Assembly (NCBI RefSeq): GCF_007971025.1
Contig: NZ_CP042436.1
Span: 3,348,001 to 3,412,000, forward strand
Length of the DNA stretch: 64,000 bases
Source of the DNA: Mucilaginibacter ginsenosidivorans
GTDB taxonomy: Bacteria > Bacteroidota > Bacteroidia > Sphingobacteriales > Sphingobacteriaceae
Direction: 5' to 3'
The notes under the pieces were generated by a model. The model made no database searches and had not been told where the DNA came from. It saw nothing but the letters and a program-made list of their open reading frames with translations. A program made the position numbers and the translations under genes. Positions 50,174 through 57,577 of the stretch are shown piece after piece. Each line of letters starts with the position of its first letter. The first letter of the stretch is position 1.

Positions 50174-50768
50174 TATCCGGTTTTTTGAATGTTGGTTTGA
50201 ACATGGGCTTTCTTAAGGGAGTTGCAGTAGCGGTGGCAGTTTGCTCTGGGGCAACAGCAGTGAGTTCAAGAGCGAAATCTTTCACTTTGTAAGCGCTTTG
50301 CTGTTTATTTAACTGATCGTACAGCGACACCGGCACCTGCGTATCGGTAGTTGGTATGACAGGCTTCGGCTTTATCCAGTCGAGGTCGCCTTTTGCCCAA
50401 ACATAAACCAGGCCGAGTATCAGGATGCCCAGGAACACAAACATTTCGATAAGCGATAGCCATCCCCAGCGGTTATCGATACTGATGATGGTTTTATCGC
50501 CAAAGACCGTTGCCCAGGGGAGTATAAATACCATTTCGACATCAAACAATAAAAAAATAAGCGCTATCACATAAAACCGCGAGTTGAACGGCATCCAGGC
50601 ACTACCTGTAGGCTCTTCGCCGCATTCGTACGAGGTAAGTTTTTCAGCATTAGGGTTATTGGGCGATAATCGCCGTGAAACAAAGAAGGCAAAAGCGACG
50701 GCCAGGATACCGGTTATTAAAAAGATAAGTATCTTTCCAAATTCTGATATTTGCGAAATGCCATCCAT
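50163..50768 (-). CDS. nuoA: NADH-quinone oxidoreductase subunit A with long C-terminal tail
   Basis: The start at ATG 50768 gives [20 protein letters not shown]; the longer frame upstream runs antisense through the divergent flavoprotein gene. The 201-residue protein has three transmembrane helices and the conserved loop [25 protein letters not shown] with the acidic pair and Cys of NuoA, then [13 protein letters not shown] typical NuoA ends after about 120-130 residues; here a further 70-odd residues rich in Pro, Thr, Ala and Lys follow (from [12 protein letters not shown] to KKPDNES). The tail is likely cytoplasmic and disordered. The start codon overlaps that of the divergent gene. Confidence 0.95.
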   Translation of the reverse strand: MDGISQISEFGKILIFLITGILAVAFAFFVSRRLSPNNPNAEKLTSYECGEEPTGSAWMPFNSRFYVIALIFLLFDVEMVFILPWATVFGDKTIISIDNRWGWLSLIEMFVFLGILILGLVYVWAKGDLDWIKPKPVIPTTDTQVPVSLYDQLNKQQSAYKVKDFALELTAVAPEQTATATATPLRKPMFKPTFKKPDNES

Positions 50769-51981
50769 GAGCACAAATTTAACAAAACAAACCCATTTCG
50801 ATGCAATAATAATAGGCGCAGGCGCTTGCGGTTTAATGTGTGCCGTGCAGGCCGGGTATTTGGGCAAGCGTGTGCTGGTATTGGAAAAGAATGAACAGCC
50901 GGGCGCCAAAATATTGATAAGCGGGGGAGGGCGCTGCAATTACACTAACCTGTATGCCTCCGCGCAGCAATTTATTTCGCAGAATGAGCATTTCTGTAAA
51001 TCGGCCTTTGCGCAATGGTCGGTAGAGGATACGATCAGTTTTTTTGAAACTTATGGCATCACCGGGCACGAAAAAACTTTAGGCCAGCTTTTCCCGGTAA
51101 GCAATAAGGCGAAGGATGTGGTGCAGGTTTTTACCGGGTTATGCGAGGACTTTGGGCAGGAAATATGGTGTGGCACCGAGGTTACAGATGTTATAAGTGC
51201 TGATAATGGCTTTGAAATATCGGTTATAAGAAATGGAAGAAACGTCAGCCTTACTACTGAAAAAGTTGTTGTTGCTGCGGGAGGGTTGCCAATTCCAAAA
51301 ATGGGAGCGACAGACCTTGGTTTGAGAATTGCCCGGAAATTTGGCCTGAAAATTACAGAAACCGCACCTGCTTTGGTGCCGCTGACAATAACCGGTAAAG
51401 ATCAGCCCTGGTACGAACAGTTATCCGGCAACAGCATTTTTTGCCGCGTTTGGAACGATAGGATAAGTTTTGAGGAAAATATATTGTTTACGCATTGGGG
51501 ATTGAGCGGCCCGGCTATTTTGCAGATATCATCGTACTGGCGACCGGGCGAGTTTATTTATATCGACTTGTTGCCGCACCAGGATATCGTCGACCTGATC
51601 CAACAGGAACGCGAAGTAAACGGTAAAAAGATGCTTTTGAATTTTATGTCAGGCTTATTCACCCGAAAATTTGCGGAGGCTTTGAGTGATAAATTACCGT
51701 CTGATAAAAACCTGGCATCACTAACCAAAACAGAGTTGGAAAATATCGGTGCGTTGATACACGAGTTCAAGGTAAAGCCGGCTGGAGATAAGGGTTACGA
51801 TAAAGCCGAGGTAATGCGCGGCGGTGTATCTGCCGACGAATTATCTTCAAAAACACTGGAAGCTAAGAAGGTACCCGGTCTTTTTTTCGGGGGCGAGTGT
51901 GTCGACGTTACCGGGTGGCTGGGCGGCTACAACTTTCAATGGGCCTGGGCCTCCGGGTTTGTGATAGCACAGAATATTTAA
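50767..51981 (+). CDS. NAD(P)/FAD-dependent oxidoreductase of the HI0933/BaiN family
   Basis: The start at ATG 50767 places [12 protein letters not shown] before the FAD loop AIIIGAGACGLMCAVQAG. The 404-residue protein then has VLVLEKNEQPGAKILISGGGRCNYTN, the hallmark of the HI0933/YhiN/BaiN group. Later blocks are FFETYGITGHEKTLGQLFPVSNKAKDV, VVAAGGLPIPKMGATDLG, ENILFTHWGLSGPAILQIS and the C-terminal FGGECVDVTGWLGGYNFQWAWASG. BaiN is a bile-acid flavoprotein in Clostridium; the role elsewhere is unknown. An ATG three codons upstream (50758) is an alternative. It is divergent from nuoA with shared start bases. Confidence 0.93.
   Translation: MSTNLTKQTHFDAIIIGAGACGLMCAVQAGYLGKRVLVLEKNEQPGAKILISGGGRCNYTNLYASAQQFISQNEHFCKSAFAQWSVEDTISFFETYGITGHEKTLGQLFPVSNKAKDVVQVFTGLCEDFGQEIWCGTEVTDVISADNGFEISVIRNGRNVSLTTEKVVVAAGGLPIPKMGATDLGLRIARKFGLKITETAPALVPLTITGKDQPWYEQLSGNSIFCRVWNDRISFEENILFTHWGLSGPAILQISSYWRPGEFIYIDLLPHQDIVDLIQQEREVNGKKMLLNFMSGLFTRKFAEALSDKLPSDKNLASLTKTELENIGALIHEFKVKPAGDKGYDKAEVMRGGVSADELSSKTLEAKKVPGLFFGGECVDVTGWLGGYNFQWAWASGFVIAQNI
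50774..50781 (-). promoter_or_regulatory. -7 element 5 bp before nuoA
   Basis: Read on the minus strand, TAAATTTG matches TAnnTTTG and ends at 50774; the nuoA ATG begins at 50768. A TTG block lies 22 bp upstream. The promoter lies inside the coding region of the divergent flavoprotein. Confidence 0.45.
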
Positions 51982-52063
51982 GCAAAAAGCTAAAAGCAGA
52001 AAGACCAAAGCTTTAATTCGGATTGCTTTCAGCTTTAAGCCTTTTGCTTTCAGCTTCCTTTAC
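51982..52063. repeat. word repeats of AGCTGAAAGC type invading a gene end
   Basis: AAAAGCTAAAAGCAG and CAAAGCTTTAATTCG on one side pair with CTTTCAGCTTTAAGCC and TTTTGCTTTCAGCTT on the other. The second half is coding sequence for the C-terminus of the minus-strand gene. Confidence 0.6.
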
Positions 52064-52726
52064 CTGCTTAAAATAGGCGATCAGTTTTTGGATATTGCCG
52101 AGGTTGAATTGATGAGCGCGGATCTTGTCAACTACTTCCTGTTCGTCACCCATAATGTCGCTCATGGCATCTTCAAAGTTCATTGGGGTTAACTGATCCA
52201 TTTCAGCCGTGTTTGCACCGTAATAATAAGTTGCCTGTACAGGGCCCTTTCTGCCGCGACCGCCGCCAATATCAATTGAAACACCGCCATAACCGCCTCC
52301 GTAAGGGCCCGTCCCAAAGCCGACGCCACCTGCCGGGCGTACGCCAATGCCATTTCCTCCGCCGGATACTGTGCCCACTTCGGCTACGTATAATTTGGTT
52401 TCCTCATCCAGTTCGACTTTAACAAAATCAAGCTCTTTTTTGGTCCAGGTTGTATTGTGCGGGGCATGAGCTACCACAAAGCTATCCTGTCCAACCATAT
52501 AGGATTTGAGGTCGCTGGCGCTGAGCTTATAAGGATTTGCCTTACTATCGTCTTTGAATTCGATATAACCTTCGTCCTTGATCGGCCCTTTGCCGGAAAG
52601 ATCATCGTGAATAAGGCCTGTCACCTTATTACCTTTGATATCGGTGAACGAGCCTTTTTGCCACTTTTGTGATTTTGCTGATACAGCGATTAGCATGAAC
52701 AATAAAATGATTAAAATTGGGCGCAT
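52013..52726 (-). CDS. hypothetical secreted glycine-rich protein
   Basis: The ATG at 52726 gives MRPILIILLFMLIAVSAKSQ, a signal peptide. The 237-residue protein has an N-terminal beta part (KGSFTDIKGNKVTGLIHDD and SKANPYKLSASDLKSYMVG), a glycine-rich middle (about residues 120-160, with GGVGFGTGPYGGGYGG) and a charged helical end. I do not recognise a family. The last residues (AESKRLKAESNPN) are encoded by the reiterated GCTGAAAGC words of the neighbouring intergenic island, so the C-terminus appears to have been captured from a repeat. It is divergent from the threonine aldolase gene, 40 bp apart. Confidence 0.78.
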   Translation of the reverse strand: MRPILIILLFMLIAVSAKSQKWQKGSFTDIKGNKVTGLIHDDLSGKGPIKDEGYIEFKDDSKANPYKLSASDLKSYMVGQDSFVVAHAPHNTTWTKKELDFVKVELDEETKLYVAEVGTVSGGGNGIGVRPAGGVGFGTGPYGGGYGGVSIDIGGGRGRKGPVQATYYYGANTAEMDQLTPMNFEDAMSDIMGDEQEVVDKIRAHQFNLGNIQKLIAYFKQVKEAESKRLKAESNPN

Positions 52727-52739
52727 AATTAATTCGATA

Positions 52740-52747
52740 CAAAAATA
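52740..52747 (-). promoter_or_regulatory. -7 element before the glycine-rich protein gene
   Basis: Read on the minus strand, TATTTTTG matches TAnnTTTG perfectly and is 13 bp before the ATG at 52726. It supports that start over the earlier one at 52753. Confidence 0.5.
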
Positions 52748-52766
52748 ACGCAATTTTCAATTATAT

Positions 52767-53783
52767 ATGATAACCGTTGATCTTCGTAGCGATACCGTTA
52801 CCAAACCTACGCCCGGCATGCTGGAAGCAATGTGGGGCGCCAAAGTAGGGGATGATGTTTTTGGCGAGGACGAAACCGTAAATGCTTTGGAAGAAAAGGC
52901 AGCAAAGCTTTTTGGCATGGAAGCAGGATTGTTTTGTCCATCCGGGACGATGACGAACCAGGTTGCGATCAAATGTTTCACCCAGCCGCTGGATGAGTTG
53001 ATAGCCGACCAGGCATCGCATGTCTATCGTTACGAAGGTGGTGGCATAGCGTTCAACTCGGCGGTATCCACACGATTACTGAACGGCGACCGGGGGCGTA
53101 TCACCGCCGAAATGATAGCGCCCGAGATCAATGCGGAAAATGTCCACTATCCGCGCACAAGTTTGGTTGTTCTGGAAAATACGGTGAATAAAGGCGGCGG
53201 GAGCTGCTATAAACTTGACGATATAAAGCCGATTGCTGCATTGTGTAAACAAAAAGGACTGAAGTTGCACCTGGATGGCGCACGTATATTCAACGCGCTG
53301 GCAAACACCGGTGACGGCGCTGCAGATTATGGTAAATATTTTGACGGCATATCAGTTTGCCTGTCAAAAGGACTTGGCGCACCGGTTGGGTCGGTTTTGC
53401 TCGCGGATAAGGAAACTATCAAATATGCCCGGCGGGTGCGTAAGGTTTTAGGCGGAGGCATGCGACAGGCGGGCTTTTTAGCCGCCGCGGGAATTTATGC
53501 GCTCGATCATCATGTCGAAAGATTAAAAATAGATCATGCCCATGCCCAAATATTGGCTGATGCTTTGAACGGGCAAAGCTGGGTAAGCTATGTAATGCCG
53601 GCCGATACCAATATCGTTTTATTCGATACAGTTGCGCCAGCGATCGAAGTTCTCCAAAAGCTTTTATCTAAAGGTATCAGGGCCAACAGCACCGATACAC
53701 ACCGCATTCGTTTTGTTACACACCTGGATGTACACCCCCGGCAGGTGGAATATATTGTTGAGGTTTTAGGCCAGGAATTCTAA
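52767..53783 (+). CDS. ltaE: low-specificity L-threonine aldolase
   Basis: The 338-residue protein begins MITVDLRSDTVTKPTPGMLEAM, the usual opening of threonine aldolases. It continues with GDDVFGEDETVNALEEKAAKLFG, LFCPSGTMTNQVAIK, LHLDGARIFNA and the pyridoxal-phosphate Lys in SVCLSKGLGAPVGSVL. It belongs to fold-type I PLP enzymes and splits L-threonine or L-allo-threonine to glycine and acetaldehyde as a tetramer in the cytoplasm. Length is normal. It is a single gene with a divergent neighbour 40 bp upstream and a REP-like hairpin downstream. Confidence 0.96.
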   Translation: MITVDLRSDTVTKPTPGMLEAMWGAKVGDDVFGEDETVNALEEKAAKLFGMEAGLFCPSGTMTNQVAIKCFTQPLDELIADQASHVYRYEGGGIAFNSAVSTRLLNGDRGRITAEMIAPEINAENVHYPRTSLVVLENTVNKGGGSCYKLDDIKPIAALCKQKGLKLHLDGARIFNALANTGDGAADYGKYFDGISVCLSKGLGAPVGSVLLADKETIKYARRVRKVLGGGMRQAGFLAAAGIYALDHHVERLKIDHAHAQILADALNGQSWVSYVMPADTNIVLFDTVAPAIEVLQKLLSKGIRANSTDTHRIRFVTHLDVHPRQVEYIVEVLGQEF

Positions 53784-53974
53784 GCGTAAGTTTAAAACGA
53801 TACCTGCTATCCAAGGGTGAATATCAAATAGCGGCACGAAAATATTTTCGATTAAAAACGAAATATTTATGGTTACACTTTGATTTTGTAATCACATTAT
53901 AATCAGTGCTTTAGATTAAAAATGCGCAAAATTGTGTTAACCATGTTAACCCTGTTGTGCCAGTTTAGAAAGAA

Positions 53975-54005
53975 CCCTTCTCCGGGGAGAGGGGTTTGGT
54001 GAGAC
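53975..54005. repeat. degenerate REP-like hairpin
   Basis: CCCTTCTCC / GGGGAGAGGGG followed by TTTGGTGAGACT resembles the hairpin and the reversed GACTCACCCC block of the two REP-like copies. It sits between convergent genes and may act as a terminator. Confidence 0.4.
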
Positions 54006-54007
54006 TT

Positions 54008-55033
54008 TTACTTAATTTCCCTGTCGGCACTTTGCCTTTCTACCATCCAGCCGGGATATTCGCGCGGCAGGGCGCTTACTTCATTGATCTTTTTAAGATC
54101 ATCATCTGATAGGATAAGCTCCGTCGATCTTACGTTATCAAGTAACTGATCTACCCGTTTCGCTCCGATAATGGTGCTTGTAATACCTTTTTGAAGGCGA
54201 ACCCACGCTAATGCCACCTGCGCCGCAGAAACATTGTATTGCTTGCCAATTTGGGTTATTACGTCGATGATATCATAGGCTTTCTCTTTGTTCACCGGCG
54301 GGAAATCGAAAACATCGCGCCGCGAGTCGCCTGCCTTTTCGGTGTCTCGGGTGTACTTCCCCGACAGGAAACCGCCGGCCAGCGGGCTCCACGGCATAAC
54401 GGCCAGGTTTTGGTCGATGGCCAGCGGTAGGACCTCCCGCTCGATATCGCGGCTGGTAAGCGAGTAATAATATTGCAGGCCGACAAATTTGTTCCAGCCA
54501 TTCTTTTCGGCTATGCCGATGGCTTTCATTACCATCCATGCCGGCCAGTTGCAAACAGCCACATAACGAACCTTGCCGGTCAGCACCACATCATTCAACG
54601 CCCTTACGGTTTCTTCTACCGGAGTTTTCGGATCGACGCCATGTACATAAAGAATATCCACATGATCCATCTGTAAGCGCTGCAGGCTCTCGTCAATCGA
54701 CTGGAAAATATGGAGACGGGAGAGGCCCACGTAGTTTTTGCCCTCACCCATGCGACCGCGGACCTTCGTAGCTATCACCAGTTCGTTCCGGCTGATACCC
54801 GCATCTTTTAATGATTGTCCGAGCAGCTTTTCAGAAAGGCCATAAGAATAAATGTTTGCCGTATCAATGAAATTAATGCCCGCATCTACTGCCGCTTTCA
54901 TTAACTCGTTTACGCTGTCCTGCTGAAGTTTGCCGATGTTCCCCCAAATGCCGCCTTCACCGCCAAAGGTCATGGTACCAAAGCAAAGTTCAGACACCAC
55001 CACACCGGTGTTCCCTAAAAAATTGTATTTCAT
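54008..55033 (-). CDS. aldo/keto reductase
   Basis: The 341-residue protein is a TIM-barrel aldo/keto reductase. The catalytic residues are Asp and Tyr in GINFIDTANIYSYGLSE, Lys in LVIATKVRGRMG and His in ILYVHGVDPKTP. The NADPH-binding end has WSPLAGGFLSGKY and STIIGAKRVDQL. It is closest in pattern to the YhdN/AKR11-type reductases, which act on aldehydes and sugars with NADPH. It stands alone on the minus strand, 140 bp downstream of the acetyltransferase gene. The substrate is unknown. Confidence 0.95.
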   Translation of the reverse strand: MKYNFLGNTGVVVSELCFGTMTFGGEGGIWGNIGKLQQDSVNELMKAAVDAGINFIDTANIYSYGLSEKLLGQSLKDAGISRNELVIATKVRGRMGEGKNYVGLSRLHIFQSIDESLQRLQMDHVDILYVHGVDPKTPVEETVRALNDVVLTGKVRYVAVCNWPAWMVMKAIGIAEKNGWNKFVGLQYYYSLTSRDIEREVLPLAIDQNLAVMPWSPLAGGFLSGKYTRDTEKAGDSRRDVFDFPPVNKEKAYDIIDVITQIGKQYNVSAAQVALAWVRLQKGITSTIIGAKRVDQLLDNVRSTELILSDDDLKKINEVSALPREYPGWMVERQSADREIK

Positions 55034-55173
55034 AAAATGTTTGTGATTTGAATTATCGTAAAGTTGTGGCTTTGTACGGATATAAAAGTCAGGAAAAGGT
55101 CAAAACACTATCTTAGGTTAGTATAGCTTTAATGATTGGGCGCAAAAATGAAGGATTGATCAAATAGCGGATG

Positions 55174-55614
55174 TTAACCCTTTTGATACTCCCATTCCCA
55201 GACTTCGCCCTCGTCGTCGTCCATGGCTTTGCCTATGATCACAAAATTGTTTTTGCGGAGTATTTTGGTCGAGTAATTTTCTTCCATTAAGGTTTGGGCG
55301 GTTACCCTTATCAATGGGTCCGCTTCGAGGGCCAGCCTAACCAGCGTTTCTGCGATCTTTGTGCCGATGCCTTTATTTTGATGGGCGGAAAAGGTCCCGT
55401 AAGCAATTTCTACTTTATTCTCAACCGGCTTTCCCTTAAAGGCGGCTGCGGCAACCAATTGATCGTCAATTTGGACATAATAACATATCCATGGCGGATT
55501 AAAACCGACACGCTGATAAAAATCGATACACATTCCCAGGCTATCTTTGCAGTCCGGGTGCCCGATAAATTCGGTGTTTTCGTGAAGATGCTCTTTTATA
55601 GGTAACAGGTTCAT
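55174..55614 (-). CDS. GNAT family N-acetyltransferase
   Basis: The ATG at 55614 gives MNLLPIKEHLHENTEF; a longer start at 55662 would overlap the end of the upstream gene and add residues without pattern. The 146-residue protein has a GNAT core: VAAAAFKGKPVENKVEIAYGTFSAHQNKGIGTKIAETLVRLA, in which QNKGIGTKI is the acetyl-CoA pyrophosphate loop, and NYSTKILRKNNFVIIG. The acceptor is unknown. It is preceded at 45 bp by the Nudix-type regulator gene on the same strand, so both may be transcribed together. Confidence 0.88.
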   Translation of the reverse strand: MNLLPIKEHLHENTEFIGHPDCKDSLGMCIDFYQRVGFNPPWICYYVQIDDQLVAAAAFKGKPVENKVEIAYGTFSAHQNKGIGTKIAETLVRLALEADPLIRVTAQTLMEENYSTKILRKNNFVIIGKAMDDDEGEVWEWEYQKG

Positions 55615-55658
55615 TACCAAATGTAATGAAAGAAGCCGGGAAGCCGAAAGGGGCCGAT

Positions 55659-56435
55659 TCAACTCAGAACAAGCCCTTCTTTCAGCGCCTCATCATATTT
55701 CTCTTTATCAAACATATATAAATGCGGAGAACGATGAGCACCGATGCTGCGTTTTTCATCAAGTTTTTTAAGCAGCCCAAGAGCGATCAGTTTTTTGGGA
55801 AAATTGCTTATATCCAGCTTTTTACCGAGCAAAGTTTCATAAAGGGCGTGTATTTCACTCAAGGTGAACTTCTCAGGCAATAAATTATACCCGATTGGAT
55901 AGTGATATAGCTGCACCCGCATGGTGTGCAGCGCCTCTTTCACCATTTCATCATGGTCAAAATCCAGTTTAGGCAGGCTATCTATGTCGAACCAGGCACA
56001 TTGTACGGCCAGCACATCTGACTGAGGCTCGGTGCGCGAAAAATCAGTTATCGCATAGAAACCGACAGATATGGTTTGATCGATCAGCCAGTTTGTTTTG
56101 TCGATACGTATGCCCACGGTTTCAAACCATTTGTCCTCATCAAATTGGCTTGTCTTTGCGCGGTCGGGGTCGCCAAAGGTCTTAAATTGTTGTAGAAAAA
56201 GGTTGTCGATACCGGTCCGTTCCTTCACATTACGGTTAGCAGCCTGCACCAGCGTTTCTGTCCGTTTTATATAACCGCCGGGTAAACACCAATCCTTAAT
56301 GGCTTTGTGCTTTATCAGTAGCAATTTAAGTTGTTGTTCGTGATATCCGAAGATGGCGCAATCAAGCGACACGTGCGGAATATAGTAGAGTTGTCCGTTC
56401 AGTATAAAATCTCTTAACTGCTCTTCGGTTTGCAT
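55659..56435 (-). CDS. NrtR/AraR-type transcriptional regulator with degenerate Nudix domain
   Basis: The 258-residue protein has an N-terminal Nudix fold (YIPHVSLDCAIFGYHEQQLKLLLIKHKAIKDWCLPGGYI in two strands). The Nudix box reads ETLVQAANRNVKERTGI instead of the catalytic RExxEE form: the two key glutamates are replaced by Asn and Arg, so hydrolysis is not expected. The C-terminal domain from about residue 170 is a winged helix (FTLSEIHALYETLLGKKLDISNFPKKLIALGLLKKL). Such regulators sense a sugar or nucleotide; in Bacteroides the related AraR controls arabinose use. It is divergent from a sugar-oxidation operon, with two operator-like palindromes between them. Confidence 0.9.
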   Translation of the reverse strand: MQTEEQLRDFILNGQLYYIPHVSLDCAIFGYHEQQLKLLLIKHKAIKDWCLPGGYIKRTETLVQAANRNVKERTGIDNLFLQQFKTFGDPDRAKTSQFDEDKWFETVGIRIDKTNWLIDQTISVGFYAITDFSRTEPQSDVLAVQCAWFDIDSLPKLDFDHDEMVKEALHTMRVQLYHYPIGYNLLPEKFTLSEIHALYETLLGKKLDISNFPKKLIALGLLKKLDEKRSIGAHRSPHLYMFDKEKYDEALKEGLVLS

Positions 56436-56473
56436 GGCCTAAAATACACTTATCAAACTGTGTAGAAAAATTT

Positions 56474-56494
56474 ATTTAGTGAATTCTACTAAAT
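56474..56494. promoter_or_regulatory. operator-like palindrome 1
   Basis: ATTTAGT, seven bases, ACTAAAT: 7-bp perfect arms. It lies 38 bp upstream of the regulator start and shares form and spacing with the second site at 56516-56536. Confidence 0.6.
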
Positions 56495-56515
56495 GTGAAA
56501 TTAATTACTACCTTC

Positions 56516-56536
56516 ATTTTGTAAAATCTACCAAAT
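56516..56536. promoter_or_regulatory. operator-like palindrome 2
   Basis: ATTTTGT, seven bases, ACCAAAT: same length and spacing as site 1 with one change in each arm. The two centres are 42 bp apart, about four helical turns, and this site is 23 bp before the start of the TIM-barrel gene. Confidence 0.55.
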
Positions 56537-56559
56537 AACCAATTATATTCATCAATATC

Positions 56560-57555
56560 ATGACCAGATTCAACAGAAGATCGTTTATTAAAAAAGCTGC
56601 CATAGGCGCAACAGGAGTAGGCATAGCCGCCAGCTTACCGGAGTTTTTATATGCGAATGCGGAGAAAGAGCTTTTTTTCAAGATCGCCATTTCACAATTT
56701 TCATTTGCCAGCGAATTTTGGACCAAGCAACTCGACGCGCTCGATTTTGCAGCCAAATCGAAAGAGCTTGGTATACTGGGCCTGGATTACTGTTCCATGT
56801 TTTTTGCAGACAAAGCCAAAGACACGCAATACCTGGGCGAATTGAAGAAACGTGCGGCCGATAATGGCAGCTATAACCTGCGCATCATGATCGATGGCGA
56901 AGGCGTTTTGGGCGACTTGAACGATACAGTGCGATTGAAAGCTGTTGAAAATCATTATAAGTGGATGGATGCTGCGGCTACACTGGGCTGCCCTATGATA
57001 AGGGTAAACGTAGAGGGTGAGGGCGATCATGATGCAGTGGCTAAAGCAGCGGTGGATAGTTTAGGTAGGTTGATTGAATATGGGCGCAAGCAAAATATTG
57101 ATGTGATCGTCGAAAATCATATTGGAATATCCTGCAATGGAGCATGGCTGGCAGGGGTTATGAAACAAGTTAACAGCCCGCATTGTGGCACCCTGGCCGA
57201 TTTTGGCAATTTTTGCATTAACCGTACGAAACCCGAAACCAACGACATTGCCGGTTATATGAAAACCAAATGCCTGGAAGAATATGATAAATATAAAGGT
57301 ATTGAAGAATTGATGCCGTATGCCAAGGGCATTCACGTAAAATCGCATGTGTTTGATGCAAAGGGCGATGATGTGGAAACAGATTTCTATCGCATGTTCA
57401 AGATCATCAAAAAATCAGGTTTTACAGGATGGGCCAGTATCGAATATGAAGGCGGCCTGTTTAAGATGTACACGAAAGATAGCAAATATCTGGACGATTA
57501 CGCAGGCGTTACCGCTACCAAAAACCTTGCAATAAAGGCAGGAAAGATGGCATAA
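56560..57555 (+). CDS. Tat-exported sugar phosphate isomerase/epimerase-like TIM-barrel protein
   Basis: The 331-residue protein starts with a twin-arginine signal (NRRSFIKKAAIGATGVG) and an Ala-rich hydrophobic region ending LYA. The mature part is an AP-endonuclease-2 type TIM barrel, with the metal-ligand pattern of Glu and His residues in VNVEGEGDHDAV, VIVENHIG, LADFGNF and HVKSHVFDA, and EYEGG near the end. Members isomerise or epimerise keto-sugars; the exported members accompany sugar dehydrogenases and hydratases. It is the first gene of the operon controlled from the divergent Nudix-type regulator. Confidence 0.9.
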   Translation: MTRFNRRSFIKKAAIGATGVGIAASLPEFLYANAEKELFFKIAISQFSFASEFWTKQLDALDFAAKSKELGILGLDYCSMFFADKAKDTQYLGELKKRAADNGSYNLRIMIDGEGVLGDLNDTVRLKAVENHYKWMDAAATLGCPMIRVNVEGEGDHDAVAKAAVDSLGRLIEYGRKQNIDVIVENHIGISCNGAWLAGVMKQVNSPHCGTLADFGNFCINRTKPETNDIAGYMKTKCLEEYDKYKGIEELMPYAKGIHVKSHVFDAKGDDVETDFYRMFKIIKKSGFTGWASIEYEGGLFKMYTKDSKYLDDYAGVTATKNLAIKAGKMA

Positions 57556-57577
57556 ACCTAATCGCAAAACAGATCGC

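Noticed and set aside
50768..50939. N-terminal extension of nuoA by 57 residues
   Set aside because: It would be antisense to the FAD-binding start of the divergent flavoprotein and has no similarity to NuoA; the ATG at 50768 gives a family-like N-terminus.
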